Of a stretch of DNA of 64,000 bases, positions 7,491 through 18,841 are shown piece by piece; the stretch's first letter is position 1, and each line of letters starts with the position of its first letter. Origin of the DNA: Microbacterium oryzae (GTDB taxonomy: Bacteria > Actinomycetota > Actinomycetes > Actinomycetales > Microbacteriaceae). The notes under the pieces were generated by a model, which ran no database searches, had not been told where the DNA came from, and saw nothing but the letters and a program-made list of their open reading frames with translations. The position numbers and the translations under genes are program-made. The DNA is taken from assembly GCF_030406385.1 (NCBI RefSeq), contig NZ_JAUEPM010000008.1, forward strand, positions 62,001 through 126,000, in the 5' to 3' direction.

Positions 7491-9350
7491 TCAGGCTTCG
7501 TCGAGCAGCTGGCGCCGGTCGATGTCGAGGTCGCGCAACCGCATCCGCACCGCGCGCCCCTCCTCAGAAGCCGGCGCCACGCGCTGCACGGCGCCGAGCA
7601 GCTCGTTCTTCTCCGCGTCGATCGCCCGCAGCACGATGCGCCGGCAGAGGTCGTTCACCGAGACGACGGCGCGCTCCTCGCTGACCGCCGGGAAGTCGCG
7701 CGTGATGAGCTCGGCTGCCAGCGACCGGTACGGCTCCCGCACCATCTCGACCGCGGCCACCGACCATCCGATCTTCGACCGGTCGACGGCCTCGACCGCG
7801 ACGCGCACCGCCTCGAGCGCGGGCGTGCGGAACGGCAGCGACAGCGCCCGGTGCAGCAGATCCGGCTCCACGCGGTGCCCGTACTGCAGGATGCCGGTGA
7901 GCGCGTCGCGCTCGATGGCGGTGTCCGTGCCGCGCGGCAGGGTCGCGAGAGACACGCGGATGGCCGGGGCCGACTGCCCGTCGGATGCGTCAGCGCGCGC
8001 CTCTGGGCGACGCTGCTCCGCGGCGCCTTGGCGTGCGACGCGCTCGACCTCGCCGTGCACCTCGGTCGGGTCCATGCCGAGTCGACGCGCGAGCACGCGC
8101 TCGTAACCGGGGCGCAGCAGCCGGTCGCGGATCTCCGCGACGATCGGGGCCGCGGAGCGCAGCGCGCCGACGCGCCCCTCGACCGTGCCGAGGTCGAAGC
8201 GGGAGACGGCGCGGTCGATGACGAACTCGAACATCGGCACCTTGTGGTCGACGAGCGTCCGCACGGCGCCGTCGCCGCGCTGCAGCCGCAGGTCGCACGG
8301 GTCGAGCCCGTCGGGCGCCACCGCGACGAAGGTCTGGGCGTTGAAGCTCTTCGCGTCGGTGAACGCGCGGATGGCCGCCTTCTGCCCGGCGGCATCGCCG
8401 TCGAACGTGAAGACGACCTCGCCCGACGCCGACGAGTCGCCCATCACTCGGCGCAGCACCGTCACGTGCTCGCTGCCGAAGGCCGTGCCGCAGGTGGCGA
8501 TCGCGGTGGTGACCCCGGCGAGGTGGCACGCCATGACGTCGGTGTACCCTTCCACGACGACCACCCGGCGCGGGTCGCCGCGAGAGATGTCGCGCTTGGC
8601 GAGGTCGAGCCCGTACAGCACCTGTGACTTCTTGTAGATCGGCGTCTCGGGGGTGTTGAGGTACTTCGGCCCCTGATCGTCGTCGTAGAGCTTGCGCGCG
8701 CCGAAGCCCACCGTCTGCCCGGTCACATCCCGGATGGGCCACATCACCCGGCCGCGGAACCGGTCGTAGACGCCGCCGCGCTGGTTCGTCGACACCAGGC
8801 CCGCGGTCGTGAGCTCTTCGCGGGTGAAGCCCTTCGCCCTCAGCGCGTTCAGCAGGTGGTCCCACCCCTTCGGCGCATACCCCACGCCGAAGTGCGCGGC
8901 CGCTCCCGCGTCGAACCCGCGCTCGCCCAGGAACCGGCGCGCGGCCTCCGCCTCGGGCGAGACGAGCTGCGAGCGGAAGTACTCTCCCGCGGCGGCGTTC
9001 GCCGCGAAGAGGCGGGCGCGACCGCTCGTCTCGGGCGCAGGGCCGCCGTCCTCGTAGTGCAGGGTGTAGCCGATGCGCCCGGCGAGCTTCTCCACCGCCT
9101 CGGTGAACGAGACGTGGTCCATCTCGCGCAGGAACGTGTAGACGTCGCCCGACTCGCCGCACCCGAAGCAGTGGTAGAAGCCCACCTGGGGGCGCACGTG
9201 GAAGCTCGGGCTCTTCTCGTCATGGAAAGGACAGAGCCCCTTCATCGACCCGACGCCCGCCGACTTCAGCGCCACGCGCTCGCCGACGATGTCGGCGATA
9301 TTGGTCCGCGCCTTGACCTCGTCGACGTCAGCCTGTCGGATGCGCGGCAT
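7491..9350 (-). CDS. dnaG: DNA primase
   Basis: This 619-residue protein has the bacterial DnaG layout. The N-terminal CHC2 zinc domain has ligands C40, H43, C61 and C64 (CPFH and CFGC). The TOPRIM RNA-polymerase core has VVVEGYTDV and TFDGDAAG, and a C-terminal helicase-binding region follows. It makes RNA primers for replication and works with the replicative helicase. ATG 9350 overlaps the stop of dgt by one base (TGATG), so the two are coupled. The dusB-dgt-dnaG order is usual in actinobacteria. Confidence 0.97.
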   Translation of the reverse strand: MPRIRQADVDEVKARTNIADIVGERVALKSAGVGSMKGLCPFHDEKSPSFHVRPQVGFYHCFGCGESGDVYTFLREMDHVSFTEAVEKLAGRIGYTLHYEDGGPAPETSGRARLFAANAAAGEYFRSQLVSPEAEAARRFLGERGFDAGAAAHFGVGYAPKGWDHLLNALRAKGFTREELTTAGLVSTNQRGGVYDRFRGRVMWPIRDVTGQTVGFGARKLYDDDQGPKYLNTPETPIYKKSQVLYGLDLAKRDISRGDPRRVVVVEGYTDVMACHLAGVTTAIATCGTAFGSEHVTVLRRVMGDSSASGEVVFTFDGDAAGQKAAIRAFTDAKSFNAQTFVAVAPDGLDPCDLRLQRGDGAVRTLVDHKVPMFEFVIDRAVSRFDLGTVEGRVGALRSAAPIVAEIRDRLLRPGYERVLARRLGMDPTEVHGEVERVARQGAAEQRRPEARADASDGQSAPAIRVSLATLPRGTDTAIERDALTGILQYGHRVEPDLLHRALSLPFRTPALEAVRVAVEAVDRSKIGWSVAAVEMVREPYRSLAAELITRDFPAVSEERAVVSVNDLCRRIVLRAIDAEKNELLGAVQRVAPASEEGRAVRMRLRDLDIDRRQLLDEA

Positions 9351-10723
9351 CAGGCCACCTGCGACGTGCGCGCGGCCTTCGACGCTCCGTCACGGCGTCC
9401 CGAGCGCGGCGCCCAGATGCCCACCTGGGCCGGGTCGACCTCGCCGACGAGGCGGCTGTGCCAGGCGACCGCGGTCTGGTCGGTGAGCGAGGCGACCTGA
9501 TCGACGACCACCCGGGTGCGAGCGGCGTCGGTGTCGGCGGCGAGGAAGTCCGCCGCGAACGCCGGCTCCAGCGCGTCCGCGCCCGTCGACCAGAGGGCAT
9601 CCGTCGACACCAGCGCGTCGGCGATGCGCTTAAGCACCCGCCGCTGCTCGGCGTAGATGTTGCGGCGCTCGTCGATCGTCACGATCGTCGCGCCCATCAG
9701 GCCCTTGAGCACCGCGATCTCCACCTCGACCTCCCGCGGCACGACCACATGCCCGTTGTATCGGGTCAGCGACGCGGCCGGATACGCGGAGCGCGTGGCG
9801 TCGACCGCCGCGCTGGCGAACCGGCCGATGAGGTCGCTCGTGAGGTTCTTCAGGCGCGCGAGGTCGCCGCGCGAGCGGTCGAACGTGCGCATCCACATCG
9901 GAAGCCGCGTGAGGCGGTAGAGCCCCTCGGCGAGCTCGTCGCGCGGGTAGTCGTAGCCCACCCACTCCTGCACGCGGCCGATGAGCGGGTGATGCGCGAG
10001 CGGATCGCTGACGTGCTCGAGATCGAGGTAGCCGTTGACCACCGCGTCCTCGAAGTCGTGGACGGAATACGCGATGTCGTCCGAGAGGTCCATCACCTCC
10101 GCCTCGATGCAGCGCTCCTTGTCGGGCGCGCCCTGGCGCAGCCACCGGAACACGTCCTCGTCCTCGGGGTACACGCCGAACTTCAGCCGCCCGCCCGGGT
10201 CGAGCACGGGGTCCGCGACCGTCCAGGGGTACTTGCAGGCGGCGTCGAGGGTCGCTCGGGTCAGGTTCAGCCCGTGCGAGCGCAGGTCGTCGAGCACCTT
10301 CGCCTCGAGGCGCGTGAGGATCCGCAGGCTCTGCGCGTTGCCCTCGAACCCGCCGATCCCCGCTGCCCACTCGTTGAGCGCCTTCTCGCCGTTGTGTCCG
10401 AAGGGCGGATGGCCCAGGTCGTGACTGAGGCATGCCGCGTCGACGACGTCCTCGGCGAGGCCGAGGGCGGTGCCGAGCTCGCGCCCGACCTGCGCGACCT
10501 CGAGGGAGTGCGTGAGGCGGTTGCGGGCGAAGTCCGCGGGGCTCGCGGGGCTCAGCACCTGCGTCTTCGCGGCGAGCTGACGCAGCGCCGCCGAGTGGAG
10601 GACGCGCGCTCGGTCGCGGGCGAAGTCATCACGGTGCGAACGGTGGTTCTCCTGGTGGAAGCGCTCGGCGTCGGCGTCGGTGTACCCGGCGGGACGCGGG
10701 GCGGTGATGCGCTCAGCCCCCAC
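9350..10723 (-). CDS. dgt: Deoxyguanosinetriphosphate triphosphohydrolase-like protein
   Basis: This 457-residue HD-domain enzyme has the metal motif SHDLGHPPFGHNGE near residue 100 and DDIAYSVHDFEDAV further on. The family hydrolyses dNTPs to nucleoside and triphosphate and helps set dNTP pools. The start is GTG at 10723, inside the 3' end of dusB (11-bp overlap). It sits between dusB and dnaG in one translationally linked minus-strand operon. Confidence 0.93.
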   Translation of the reverse strand: MGAERITAPRPAGYTDADAERFHQENHRSHRDDFARDRARVLHSAALRQLAAKTQVLSPASPADFARNRLTHSLEVAQVGRELGTALGLAEDVVDAACLSHDLGHPPFGHNGEKALNEWAAGIGGFEGNAQSLRILTRLEAKVLDDLRSHGLNLTRATLDAACKYPWTVADPVLDPGGRLKFGVYPEDEDVFRWLRQGAPDKERCIEAEVMDLSDDIAYSVHDFEDAVVNGYLDLEHVSDPLAHHPLIGRVQEWVGYDYPRDELAEGLYRLTRLPMWMRTFDRSRGDLARLKNLTSDLIGRFASAAVDATRSAYPAASLTRYNGHVVVPREVEVEIAVLKGLMGATIVTIDERRNIYAEQRRVLKRIADALVSTDALWSTGADALEPAFAADFLAADTDAARTRVVVDQVASLTDQTAVAWHSRLVGEVDPAQVGIWAPRSGRRDGASKAARTSQVA

Positions 10724-11924
10724 TGGTGTCCAGCTCCGCGTCGCGCAGCTCGCAGCTGTCGACCTCCCGCAGGTCGCGCGAGTCCAGCCATCCCTCAGGC
10801 AGGACGGGGCGCTTCGGTGTGCCGGCGCGTCCGCGCTGGCCCTCCGCGGCGGCGCCCGGATACGGGGCGTCGTGGTCGAGCTCGCCGAGGAGGTCGTCGA
10901 TCTCGGCCAGGCTCGACGCGGTCGCGAGGCGCGCGCGCAGGTCGCCGCCCACGGGGTAGCCCTTGAAGTACCAGGCGACGTGCTTGCGGATGTCGCGGCA
11001 GCCGCGATCCTCGTCGTCGAAGAACTCGACGAGCAGCTCGGCGTGTCGGCGGAACGCCTGCGCGACGAAGCCGAGGGTGGCGTCCACCGTGCGTTTCGTC
11101 TCGCTTCGCTCGCTCAACGACCGGGGGCTGCTCGCTTCGCTCGCCGGGCTCGTCCCTGCACCGAAGGCCGCGGCGAGGTCGCCGAACAGCCACGGCCGTC
11201 CGAGGCACCCGCGTCCGACGACGACGCCGTCGCAGCCGGTCTCGTCCATCATCCGCAGCGCGTCGTCGGCCGACCAGATGTCGCCGTTGCCGAGCACGGG
11301 GATGCTCGTCACGGTCTCCTTGAGCTTGCCGATCGCCGACCAGTCCGCCTGCCCCGAGTAGAACTCCGATGCCGTCCGCGCGTGCAGCGCGACGGCGGCT
11401 GCTCCCGCGTCCTCCGCGATCCGACCCGCGTCGAGGTACGTGAGGTGGTCGGCGTCGATGCCCTTCCGCATCTTCACCGTCAGCGGGATGTGGCCGGCCG
11501 CTTCGACGGCCTGCTCGACGATGTCCCGGAACAGCCCGAGCTTCCACGGCAGCGCGGAGCCGCCGCCCTTGCGGGTCACCTTCGGCACGGGGCAGCCGAA
11601 GTTCAGGTCGATGTGGTCGGCCCGGTCCTCCTCGGCGATGATGCGGGCGGCGGCCGCGATGGTCTCGGGGTCGACGCCGTACAGCTGGATCGATCGCGGC
11701 GACTCGGACTCGTGGTGGCGGATGAGGCGCATCGTGGCGGCGTTGCGCTCGACGAGCGCGCGCGACGTGATCATCTCGCTCACGTAGAGGCCGCCGCCGT
11801 ACTCGCGGCAGAGACGCCGGAAGGCCGTGTTGGTGATGCCGGCCATCGGCGCGAGCACGACGGGCACGCCGATGTCGAGGGCGCCGATGCGCAGGGTGCG
11901 CGCAGGGTTCAGGACGGTGGTCAC
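10713..11924 (-). CDS. dusB: tRNA-dihydrouridine synthase
   Basis: This 403-residue TIM-barrel flavoenzyme reduces uridine in the tRNA D-loop. The catalytic Cys is C111 in HIDLNFGCPVPKV, and the family segments APMAGITN and LHARTASEFYSG are present. The start is GTG at 11924. Residues about 257-278 are a Ser/Glu/Arg-rich run (TSPASEASSPRSLSERSETK) between the barrel and the C-terminal helical domain. The DNA there (11095-11155) is made of CGCTTCGCTCGCT-like palindromic units and looks like an extragenic repeat that landed in frame. The enzyme core is intact. Confidence 0.93.
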   Translation of the reverse strand: MTTVLNPARTLRIGALDIGVPVVLAPMAGITNTAFRRLCREYGGGLYVSEMITSRALVERNAATMRLIRHHESESPRSIQLYGVDPETIAAAARIIAEEDRADHIDLNFGCPVPKVTRKGGGSALPWKLGLFRDIVEQAVEAAGHIPLTVKMRKGIDADHLTYLDAGRIAEDAGAAAVALHARTASEFYSGQADWSAIGKLKETVTSIPVLGNGDIWSADDALRMMDETGCDGVVVGRGCLGRPWLFGDLAAAFGAGTSPASEASSPRSLSERSETKRTVDATLGFVAQAFRRHAELLVEFFDDEDRGCRDIRKHVAWYFKGYPVGGDLRARLATASSLAEIDDLLGELDHDAPYPGAAAEGQRGRAGTPKRPVLPEGWLDSRDLREVDSCELRDAELDTSGG

Positions 11925-11990
11925 CTATCGATTCTCCCAGACGGCGGCGGGGACGGTGCCGAGTGTGGATGGCCGCCGTAGGCTGAGCGC

Positions 11991-12491
11991 ATGAGCGACC
12001 TCCCCGACGTCCGCCGCATCCCCTTCCACGACGCCGAGGGCGTGGAGCGGACCCTCGCCGACTACGGTGACGACCACGTGTTCCTCGTCGTCAACGTCGC
12101 CTCGAAGTGCGGCCTCACGCCCCAGTACGAGCAGCTCGAGGAGCTGCAGCGAACGTATGGCGAGCGGGGCCTGACGGTCGTCGGCTTCCCCTGCAACCAG
12201 TTCCTCGGGCAGGAGCCGGGATCGATGGCGGAGATCCTCGACTACTGCGCCACGACGTGGGGCGTGAGCTTCCCGATCGCCGACAAGGTCGAGGTCAACG
12301 GCTCCCGCACCGTCCCGCTCTACAAGGCGCTCAAGAAGACCAAGGACGGCGTCGGGCTCTCCGGCCCGATCGCCTGGAACTTCGAGAAGTTCCTCGTCCT
12401 GCCCTCCGGGGAGGTGCGCCGGTTCCGCCCGCCGGTGAAGCCGGACTCCGCCGACATCGTCGAGGCGATCGAGACCGCGCTCCCCCGCTGA
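11991..12491 (+). CDS. Glutathione peroxidase-family thiol peroxidase
   Basis: This 166-residue protein has all family landmarks: peroxidatic Cys in NVASKCGLT (TGC, not selenocysteine), the Gln in GFPCNQF, and WNFEKFL with the catalytic Trp and Asn. The second Cys, in GFPCNQF, is the position used as resolving Cys in thioredoxin-dependent members. As actinobacteria lack glutathione, thioredoxin is the likelier reductant. It is convergent with the DsbA-like gene, 1 bp apart. Confidence 0.93.
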   Translation: MSDLPDVRRIPFHDAEGVERTLADYGDDHVFLVVNVASKCGLTPQYEQLEELQRTYGERGLTVVGFPCNQFLGQEPGSMAEILDYCATTWGVSFPIADKVEVNGSRTVPLYKALKKTKDGVGLSGPIAWNFEKFLVLPSGEVRRFRPPVKPDSADIVEAIETALPR

Positions 12492-12492
12492 C

Positions 12493-13200
12493 TCAGGCCG
12501 CGTCGCCCGCGGCGGACTGATGCTCGGCCCACACCTGGCGCGTCACCTGCGCGAAGGCCTCGGGCGGCTGCGCGCCGCTCACGCCGTAGCGGCCGTCGAT
12601 GACGAAGAACGGCACCCCGTTGATGCCGTACGCGCGCGCCTGCTCCTGGTCGCGACGCACGTCGGCGACGTGCCGGTCGCTCTCGAGAGCCTCGCGGGCA
12701 CCATCCGCATCGAGACCCACCTCGACGGCGAGGTCGACGAGGTCGTCGACGCGACCCACGTGGCGGCCTTCGGTGAAGTAGGCCTGCAGCAGCCGCTCGG
12801 TCATCTCGAGCTGACGACCCTGCGCCTTCGCGTGGTGGATGAGCTCGTGCGCCTTGACGGTGTTGGTGTGCTTGAGGATGTCGAATCGGTAGTCGAGCCC
12901 CGCCCCCGCGGCGACCTCGGTCACGCGCGCGAGCATCTGCTCGACCTGCTCAGCGGCCATCCCCTTGTGCCCGGCGAGGAAGTCCAGCTCGCTGCCATCG
13001 AAGTCGACGGGTGTGTCGGGTGCAAGCTCGAACGAGTGGTAGGTCACCTCGACGCGCGGCGCGTCGTCGTCCCCCGCCACCTCGGCCAGTCCCGATTCGA
13101 GATTCCGCTTGCCGATGTAGCACCAGGGGCAGGCGATATCGCTCCACACGTCGATCTTGATCGCATCCGTCACACCGTCTGCAACGGCGGCCGCGGCCAT
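12493..13200 (-). CDS. DsbA-family oxidoreductase (FrnE type)
   Basis: This 235-residue cytoplasmic thioredoxin-fold protein has the active site CPWC at residues 24-27 (SDIACPWCYIGK) and an inserted helical domain. The cis-Pro region is INGVPFFVIDGRYGVSGAQ. FrnE-like proteins act on disulfides in stress responses. I chose ATG 13200; longer starts would run into uppS and add non-conserved residues. It lies 10 bp after uppS and may be co-transcribed with it. Confidence 0.9.
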   Translation of the reverse strand: MAAAAVADGVTDAIKIDVWSDIACPWCYIGKRNLESGLAEVAGDDDAPRVEVTYHSFELAPDTPVDFDGSELDFLAGHKGMAAEQVEQMLARVTEVAAGAGLDYRFDILKHTNTVKAHELIHHAKAQGRQLEMTERLLQAYFTEGRHVGRVDDLVDLAVEVGLDADGAREALESDRHVADVRRDQEQARAYGINGVPFFVIDGRYGVSGAQPPEAFAQVTRQVWAEHQSAAGDAA

Positions 13201-13210
13201 CCCATTCCCG

Positions 13211-14011
13211 TCAGACGGCCGGAGTGTCGACCGCTCCGCCGTAGCGCCGGTCGCGGCTGTGGAAGATGCGGATGGCCTCCCACAGGTCCTCGCGCGTGAA
13301 GTCGGGCCAGAGGCGGTCGAGGAACACCATCTCGGCGTACGCGGCCTCCCACAGCAGGAAGTTCGACGTGCGCTGCTCGCCGCTGGAGCGGATGAAGAGG
13401 TCGACATCCGGCATGTCGGGCACGTACAGCCGCTTCGCGATGGCCTTCTCGGTGATGGCTGAGGGCTTCAGCCGCCCGACCTTCACCTCCTCGGCGAGCT
13501 CGCGCATCGCGTCGACGATCTCGTAGCGCCCGCCGTAGTTCACGCACATCGTGAAGGTCATCGTGCGGTTGCCGGCCGTGAGCTTCTCCGCCTCCTGCAG
13601 GTCCTTGATGACCGAGCCCCACAGCCGCGGCTTGCGTCCCGCCCAGCGGATGCGGACATCCCACTCGTTGAGCTGGTCGCGGTAGCGGTGCAGCACGATG
13701 CGGCTGAAGTCCATGAGGAAGCGCACCTCCTCGGGCGAGCGCCTCCAGTTCTCCGTGGAGAACGCGTAGACGGATAGGTGCTTCACGCCCGCCTGCACGG
13801 CGCCCGCCACGACGTCGAGCAGCTGCTCGATCCCCTGGCGGTGCCCCTCGACGCGCGGCAGCCCCTGCCGGTTCGCCCAGCGCCCGTTCCCGTCCATCAC
13901 GATCGCGACGTGCTCGGGCACCGGGCCCGCGAACCGCGGCGGCGTGAGCCCCGACCAGTCGAGGGGCTTGTACGGCACCGCGTCGCGGTGGGTGTAGGGC
14001 TTCGGGGTCAT
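13211..14011 (-). CDS. uppS: Isoprenyl transferase (undecaprenyl diphosphate synthase family)
   Basis: This 266-residue cis-prenyltransferase has the substrate loop VMDGNGRWANRQGL near residue 39, the FSTENWRRS segment and the C-terminal RSSGEQRTSNFLLWE motif. It makes the C50/C55 lipid carrier for cell-wall synthesis. The ATG at 14011 gives the usual N-terminus and leaves a 19-bp gap to recO. The recO-uppS pair is common in actinobacteria. Confidence 0.95.
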   Translation of the reverse strand: MTPKPYTHRDAVPYKPLDWSGLTPPRFAGPVPEHVAIVMDGNGRWANRQGLPRVEGHRQGIEQLLDVVAGAVQAGVKHLSVYAFSTENWRRSPEEVRFLMDFSRIVLHRYRDQLNEWDVRIRWAGRKPRLWGSVIKDLQEAEKLTAGNRTMTFTMCVNYGGRYEIVDAMRELAEEVKVGRLKPSAITEKAIAKRLYVPDMPDVDLFIRSSGEQRTSNFLLWEAAYAEMVFLDRLWPDFTREDLWEAIRIFHSRDRRYGGAVDTPAV

Positions 14012-14030
14012 CGGCTCTCTCGCAGGATCG

Positions 14031-14759
14031 TCAACGGTGCTTCTCGACGTGGCTGAACGAGCGGATGGCCCGCTCGAGATGGAACTGCGCGTATGCGGCG
14101 ACGAGGCCGGACGCGGCGGACAGGTCACGACTCGGCGTGGCATCCACGCGCTCCCAGTCGCCCTGCAGCAGGGCCGCGAGAAGCGACAGGCCCGAACGCC
14201 CGATCCGCGGGCTGCCCGCGGGCGCGCACGCCTCGCAGACGACGCCGCCGAGCTGCCCCACGAAGCGGTCGTGCGGCCCGGGCGCCCCGCAGCGCGCGCA
14301 GTCCTCGAAGGAGAGCGCCCAGCCTGACAGGGCCATGGCGCGCAGGAGGTAGGAGTCCATGATCGCCTGCGGCGCGTGCTCGCCTCGCGACAGCGAGCGC
14401 AGAGCCCCGACGAGCAGGAAGAACTGCTGCGACGTGGACTCCGCCTCGTTCACGCGGTCGGCGGCCTCGACCATCGCGCTGGCGGCCGTGTACCGCTCGT
14501 AGTCCGCGACGATGTCAGCGCCGTACGAGCCGAGCGAGTCGGCCTGCTGCACGATGTCGAGGTTGCGTCCGATGTAGAACTGGGCGTCGACGACCATGAA
14601 CGGCTCGAGGCGGGCGCCGAACTTCGACGAGGTGCGCCGCACGCCCTTCGCGACCGCGCGCACGCGCCCGTGCTGCTTCGTCAGCAGGGTGACGATGCGG
14701 TCGGCTTCGCCCAGCTTGTGGGTCCGCAGCACGACGGCTTCGTCTCGATAGGTGGGCAC
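14031..14759 (-). CDS. recO: DNA repair protein RecO
   Basis: This 242-residue protein has an N-terminal OB fold ([20 protein letters not shown]), a helical middle and a C-terminal zinc site (CARCGAPG then CEAC). RecO loads RecA on SSB-coated DNA with RecR. The start is GTG at 14759, set by homology; longer frames run into the divergent TRIC-family gene. The 36-bp gap to that gene must hold both start regions. Confidence 0.93.
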   Translation of the reverse strand: MPTYRDEAVVLRTHKLGEADRIVTLLTKQHGRVRAVAKGVRRTSSKFGARLEPFMVVDAQFYIGRNLDIVQQADSLGSYGADIVADYERYTAASAMVEAADRVNEAESTSQQFFLLVGALRSLSRGEHAPQAIMDSYLLRAMALSGWALSFEDCARCGAPGPHDRFVGQLGGVVCEACAPAGSPRIGRSGLSLLAALLQGDWERVDATPSRDLSAASGLVAAYAQFHLERAIRSFSHVEKHR

Positions 14760-14795
14760 CGTTCGATTATCGAGCCTGTGCGGGAGGATGGACGC

Positions 14796-15569
14796 GTGAC
14801 CGAGCCGCTCTTCGTCATCCCCCTGTGGGCCGATCTCCTCGCCGTCGGGCTCGGCGGCATCCAGGGAGCGCTGTTCGCCTCGGGCTTCCGCGGGCGAGCG
14901 CGGCTGGACTTCCTCGGCGTGGCGATCATCGGCACCATGATCGGGATGGGCGGCGGCATCATCCGCGACATCCTCCTCGGCACGACGCCGGCGACTCTGC
15001 AGAACAACTGGTACCTCGTCACCGCCGTCGGCGCGTCGCTGGTCGGCATGCTGCTCGCGGGCATCTTCGACCGGCTGAACCGCGCGATCATCATGCTCGA
15101 CGCCGTCGTCATCGGGATGTTCGGCGCCTTCGGCACCGCCAAGGCTCTCGCGAACGGCATCCCGGTCATCCCGGCGATCTTCATCGGAGCGTGCGCGGCG
15201 GTGGGCGGCAGCGTCGTCCGCGACATCGCGATGGGACTCCCGGTCGCGATCATGCACGTCGGCTCGCTCTACGCCGTGGCGGCCGTCGTCGGCAACACCG
15301 CGCTCGCGCTGTCGTTCACGTTCGGCATGCCGATCGCCGCGGCCGCCGCGGTCGGCATCGCGCTCACGACCGTGATCCGCGTGCTCGCCGTGGTGTTCGA
15401 CCTGTCACTTCCCGAGCAGCGGCGCCTCAACCGACGCCGCGTCGCGCTCGAGACGCGGGAGATCCCGATCGTCTCCGCGTCGGACCTGCCGTCGGCGTCG
15501 GACCTCGGGCAGACCGGGGCGATCATCCTCCCCGACGACATCACCAAGCCGCGCGACGAGGACGTCTGA
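14796..15569 (+). CDS. TRIC-family (UPF0126) cation channel-like membrane protein
   Basis: This 257-residue protein has seven hydrophobic segments in two UPF0126 repeats. Each repeat carries the glycine-rich marker, [13 protein letters not shown] near residue 49 and [12 protein letters not shown] near residue 134. Prokaryotic TRIC proteins form trimeric potassium/cation channels. The start is GTG 14796 behind a GGGAGG site at 14782. The C-terminal 50 residues are a charged cytoplasmic tail. It is divergent from recO. Confidence 0.88.
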   Translation: MTEPLFVIPLWADLLAVGLGGIQGALFASGFRGRARLDFLGVAIIGTMIGMGGGIIRDILLGTTPATLQNNWYLVTAVGASLVGMLLAGIFDRLNRAIIMLDAVVIGMFGAFGTAKALANGIPVIPAIFIGACAAVGGSVVRDIAMGLPVAIMHVGSLYAVAAVVGNTALALSFTFGMPIAAAAAVGIALTTVIRVLAVVFDLSLPEQRRLNRRRVALETREIPIVSASDLPSASDLGQTGAIILPDDITKPRDEDV

Positions 15570-15962
15570 GCCCGCGCCATGCGCTCGAGCCTGGACTCAC
15601 CCGAGGCCACGCGGACGACCGAGCCCCGGCCATCCGCTCGGGATGGCGAGCTGGGATGGCCGGGGCGGATGGCGCGTGTCGGATCTCGGAGGCGTGGGTC
15701 AGGTGTCCGCGCGGGCGCCACAGCAGACGACGGGCGCACCGCCGGTCCGAGATCCGGCACGGCCGACGGCCACACGGACGTATCGGATCGCGGACCGGTG
15801 GTGCGGGTGTCGGCGTGTCGGTCACAGCGGGCAGCACCCGCACCACGCATCCGAGATCCGACACGCGGGCGGCTCCGACGCCGGCCCCGGCGGGCCAACG
15901 CGGACGACCGAGCCCCGGCCATCCGCTCGGGATGGCCGGGGCTCGGTCGAGCCGGACGAGCG
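15570..15962. repeat. Gene-free spacer with nested direct and inverted repeats
   Basis: No credible gene fills these 393 bp. An 18-bp inverted repeat, CGCGTGTCGGATCTCGGA at 15673-15690, has its exact complement at 15850-15867. A block starting CGACCGAGCCCCGGCCATCC occurs near 15607 and again at 15905 as a direct repeat; the second copy is followed by its own complement. Shorter TCCGAGATCC pieces recur between them. Both strands read open for long stretches because of this repetition. Confidence 0.8.
15905..15949. terminator. 20-bp perfect hairpin between convergent genes
   Basis: The arms 15905-15924 and 15930-15949 are exact complements with a 5-nt loop (GCTCG). It lies 14 bp beyond the leuA stop and downstream of the TRIC-family gene, so it can end transcription from both sides. 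There is no strong T-tract, which is common for actinobacterial terminators. Confidence 0.65.
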
Positions 15963-17876
<1,914 letters not shown>

Positions 17877-17935
17877 TCATCCGGGCTGAATCGAGCAGAA
17901 TACTCACGATCGAGCCATCCGAGGGTGCAGGATGA

Positions 17936-18841
17936 TCAGAAGCCGAGGCGGCGCAGCTGCTTTGGATCGCGCTGCCACTCCTTCGCCACGCGCACGTGCA
18001 GCGACAGGTAGACGCGGGTGCCGACCAGCGGCTCCAGCTGCGCACGGGCGCGCGAGCCGACGTCGCGCAGCCGAGACCCCTTGTGGCCGATGATGATCGC
18101 CTTCTGGCTGTCGCGCTCGACGACGAGATCGGCCCAGATGTCCGTGAGCTCGGGGTTGTCCTCGCGCGGCGCCATGTCGGAGATCGTCACGGCGATGGAG
18201 TGCGGCAGCTCGTCACGGACGCCCTCGAGCGCTGCCTCGCGGATGATCTCCGCGACGCGGTCCTCGAGGGACTCGTCGGTGACGACGTCCTCGGGGTAGA
18301 GCGCCGGACCCTCCGGCATGAGCGCGAGCAGCTCGTCGGTGAGCACGTCGAGGCGCTCGCCGGTGATCGACGAGAGCGGGATGACCGCGGCCCAGTCCTC
18401 GCGCAGGGCGTCGACCTCGAGCAGGCGCTCCATGATCTCATCGTGCGAGGACGCGTCGGTCTTCGTCACGATGGCGACCTTCTTCGCTCGCCCGTAGCCG
18501 TCCAGCGACTCCGCGATGCGACGGTCGCCCGGCCCGACCTTCTCGCCTGCCGGCACGCAGAAGGCGATCACGTCGACGTCGCCGAGCACCGACTCGACGA
18601 GGTCGTTGAGACGCTGGCCGAGAAGCGTGCGCGGGCGGTGGATGCCCGGGGTGTCGACGACGATCAGCTGGCCGCCTGGCCGGTTGAGGATGCCGCGGAT
18701 GGCGCGCCGCGTCGTCTGCGGCTTCTCGCTGGTGATCGCGACCTTCTCGCCGACGAGCGCGTTCATGAGCGTGGACTTGCCCACGTTCGGCCGTCCCACG
18801 AAGGTCACGAAGCCGCTGCGGGTCTCCGGGGATTCAGTCAT
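17936..18841 (-). CDS. era: GTPase Era
   Basis: This 301-residue protein has G1 GRPNVGKST near residue 16, G3 DTPG, G4 TKTD and a C-terminal KH domain with IIGHKGSRLRDVG. Era binds the 3' end of 16S rRNA during 30S assembly. Its first 8 bp overlap the end of the upstream CBS-protein gene, so era is the last member of the phoH-ybeY-CBS-era run. Confidence 0.96.
   Translation of the reverse strand: MTESPETRSGFVTFVGRPNVGKSTLMNALVGEKVAITSEKPQTTRRAIRGILNRPGGQLIVVDTPGIHRPRTLLGQRLNDLVESVLGDVDVIAFCVPAGEKVGPGDRRIAESLDGYGRAKKVAIVTKTDASSHDEIMERLLEVDALREDWAAVIPLSSITGERLDVLTDELLALMPEGPALYPEDVVTDESLEDRVAEIIREAALEGVRDELPHSIAVTISDMAPREDNPELTDIWADLVVERDSQKAIIIGHKGSRLRDVGSRARAQLEPLVGTRVYLSLHVRVAKEWQRDPKQLRRLGF

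Noticed and set aside
11991..12491. Selenocysteine in the glutathione peroxidase
   Set aside because: The catalytic codon is TGC (Cys), and no in-frame TGA is present.
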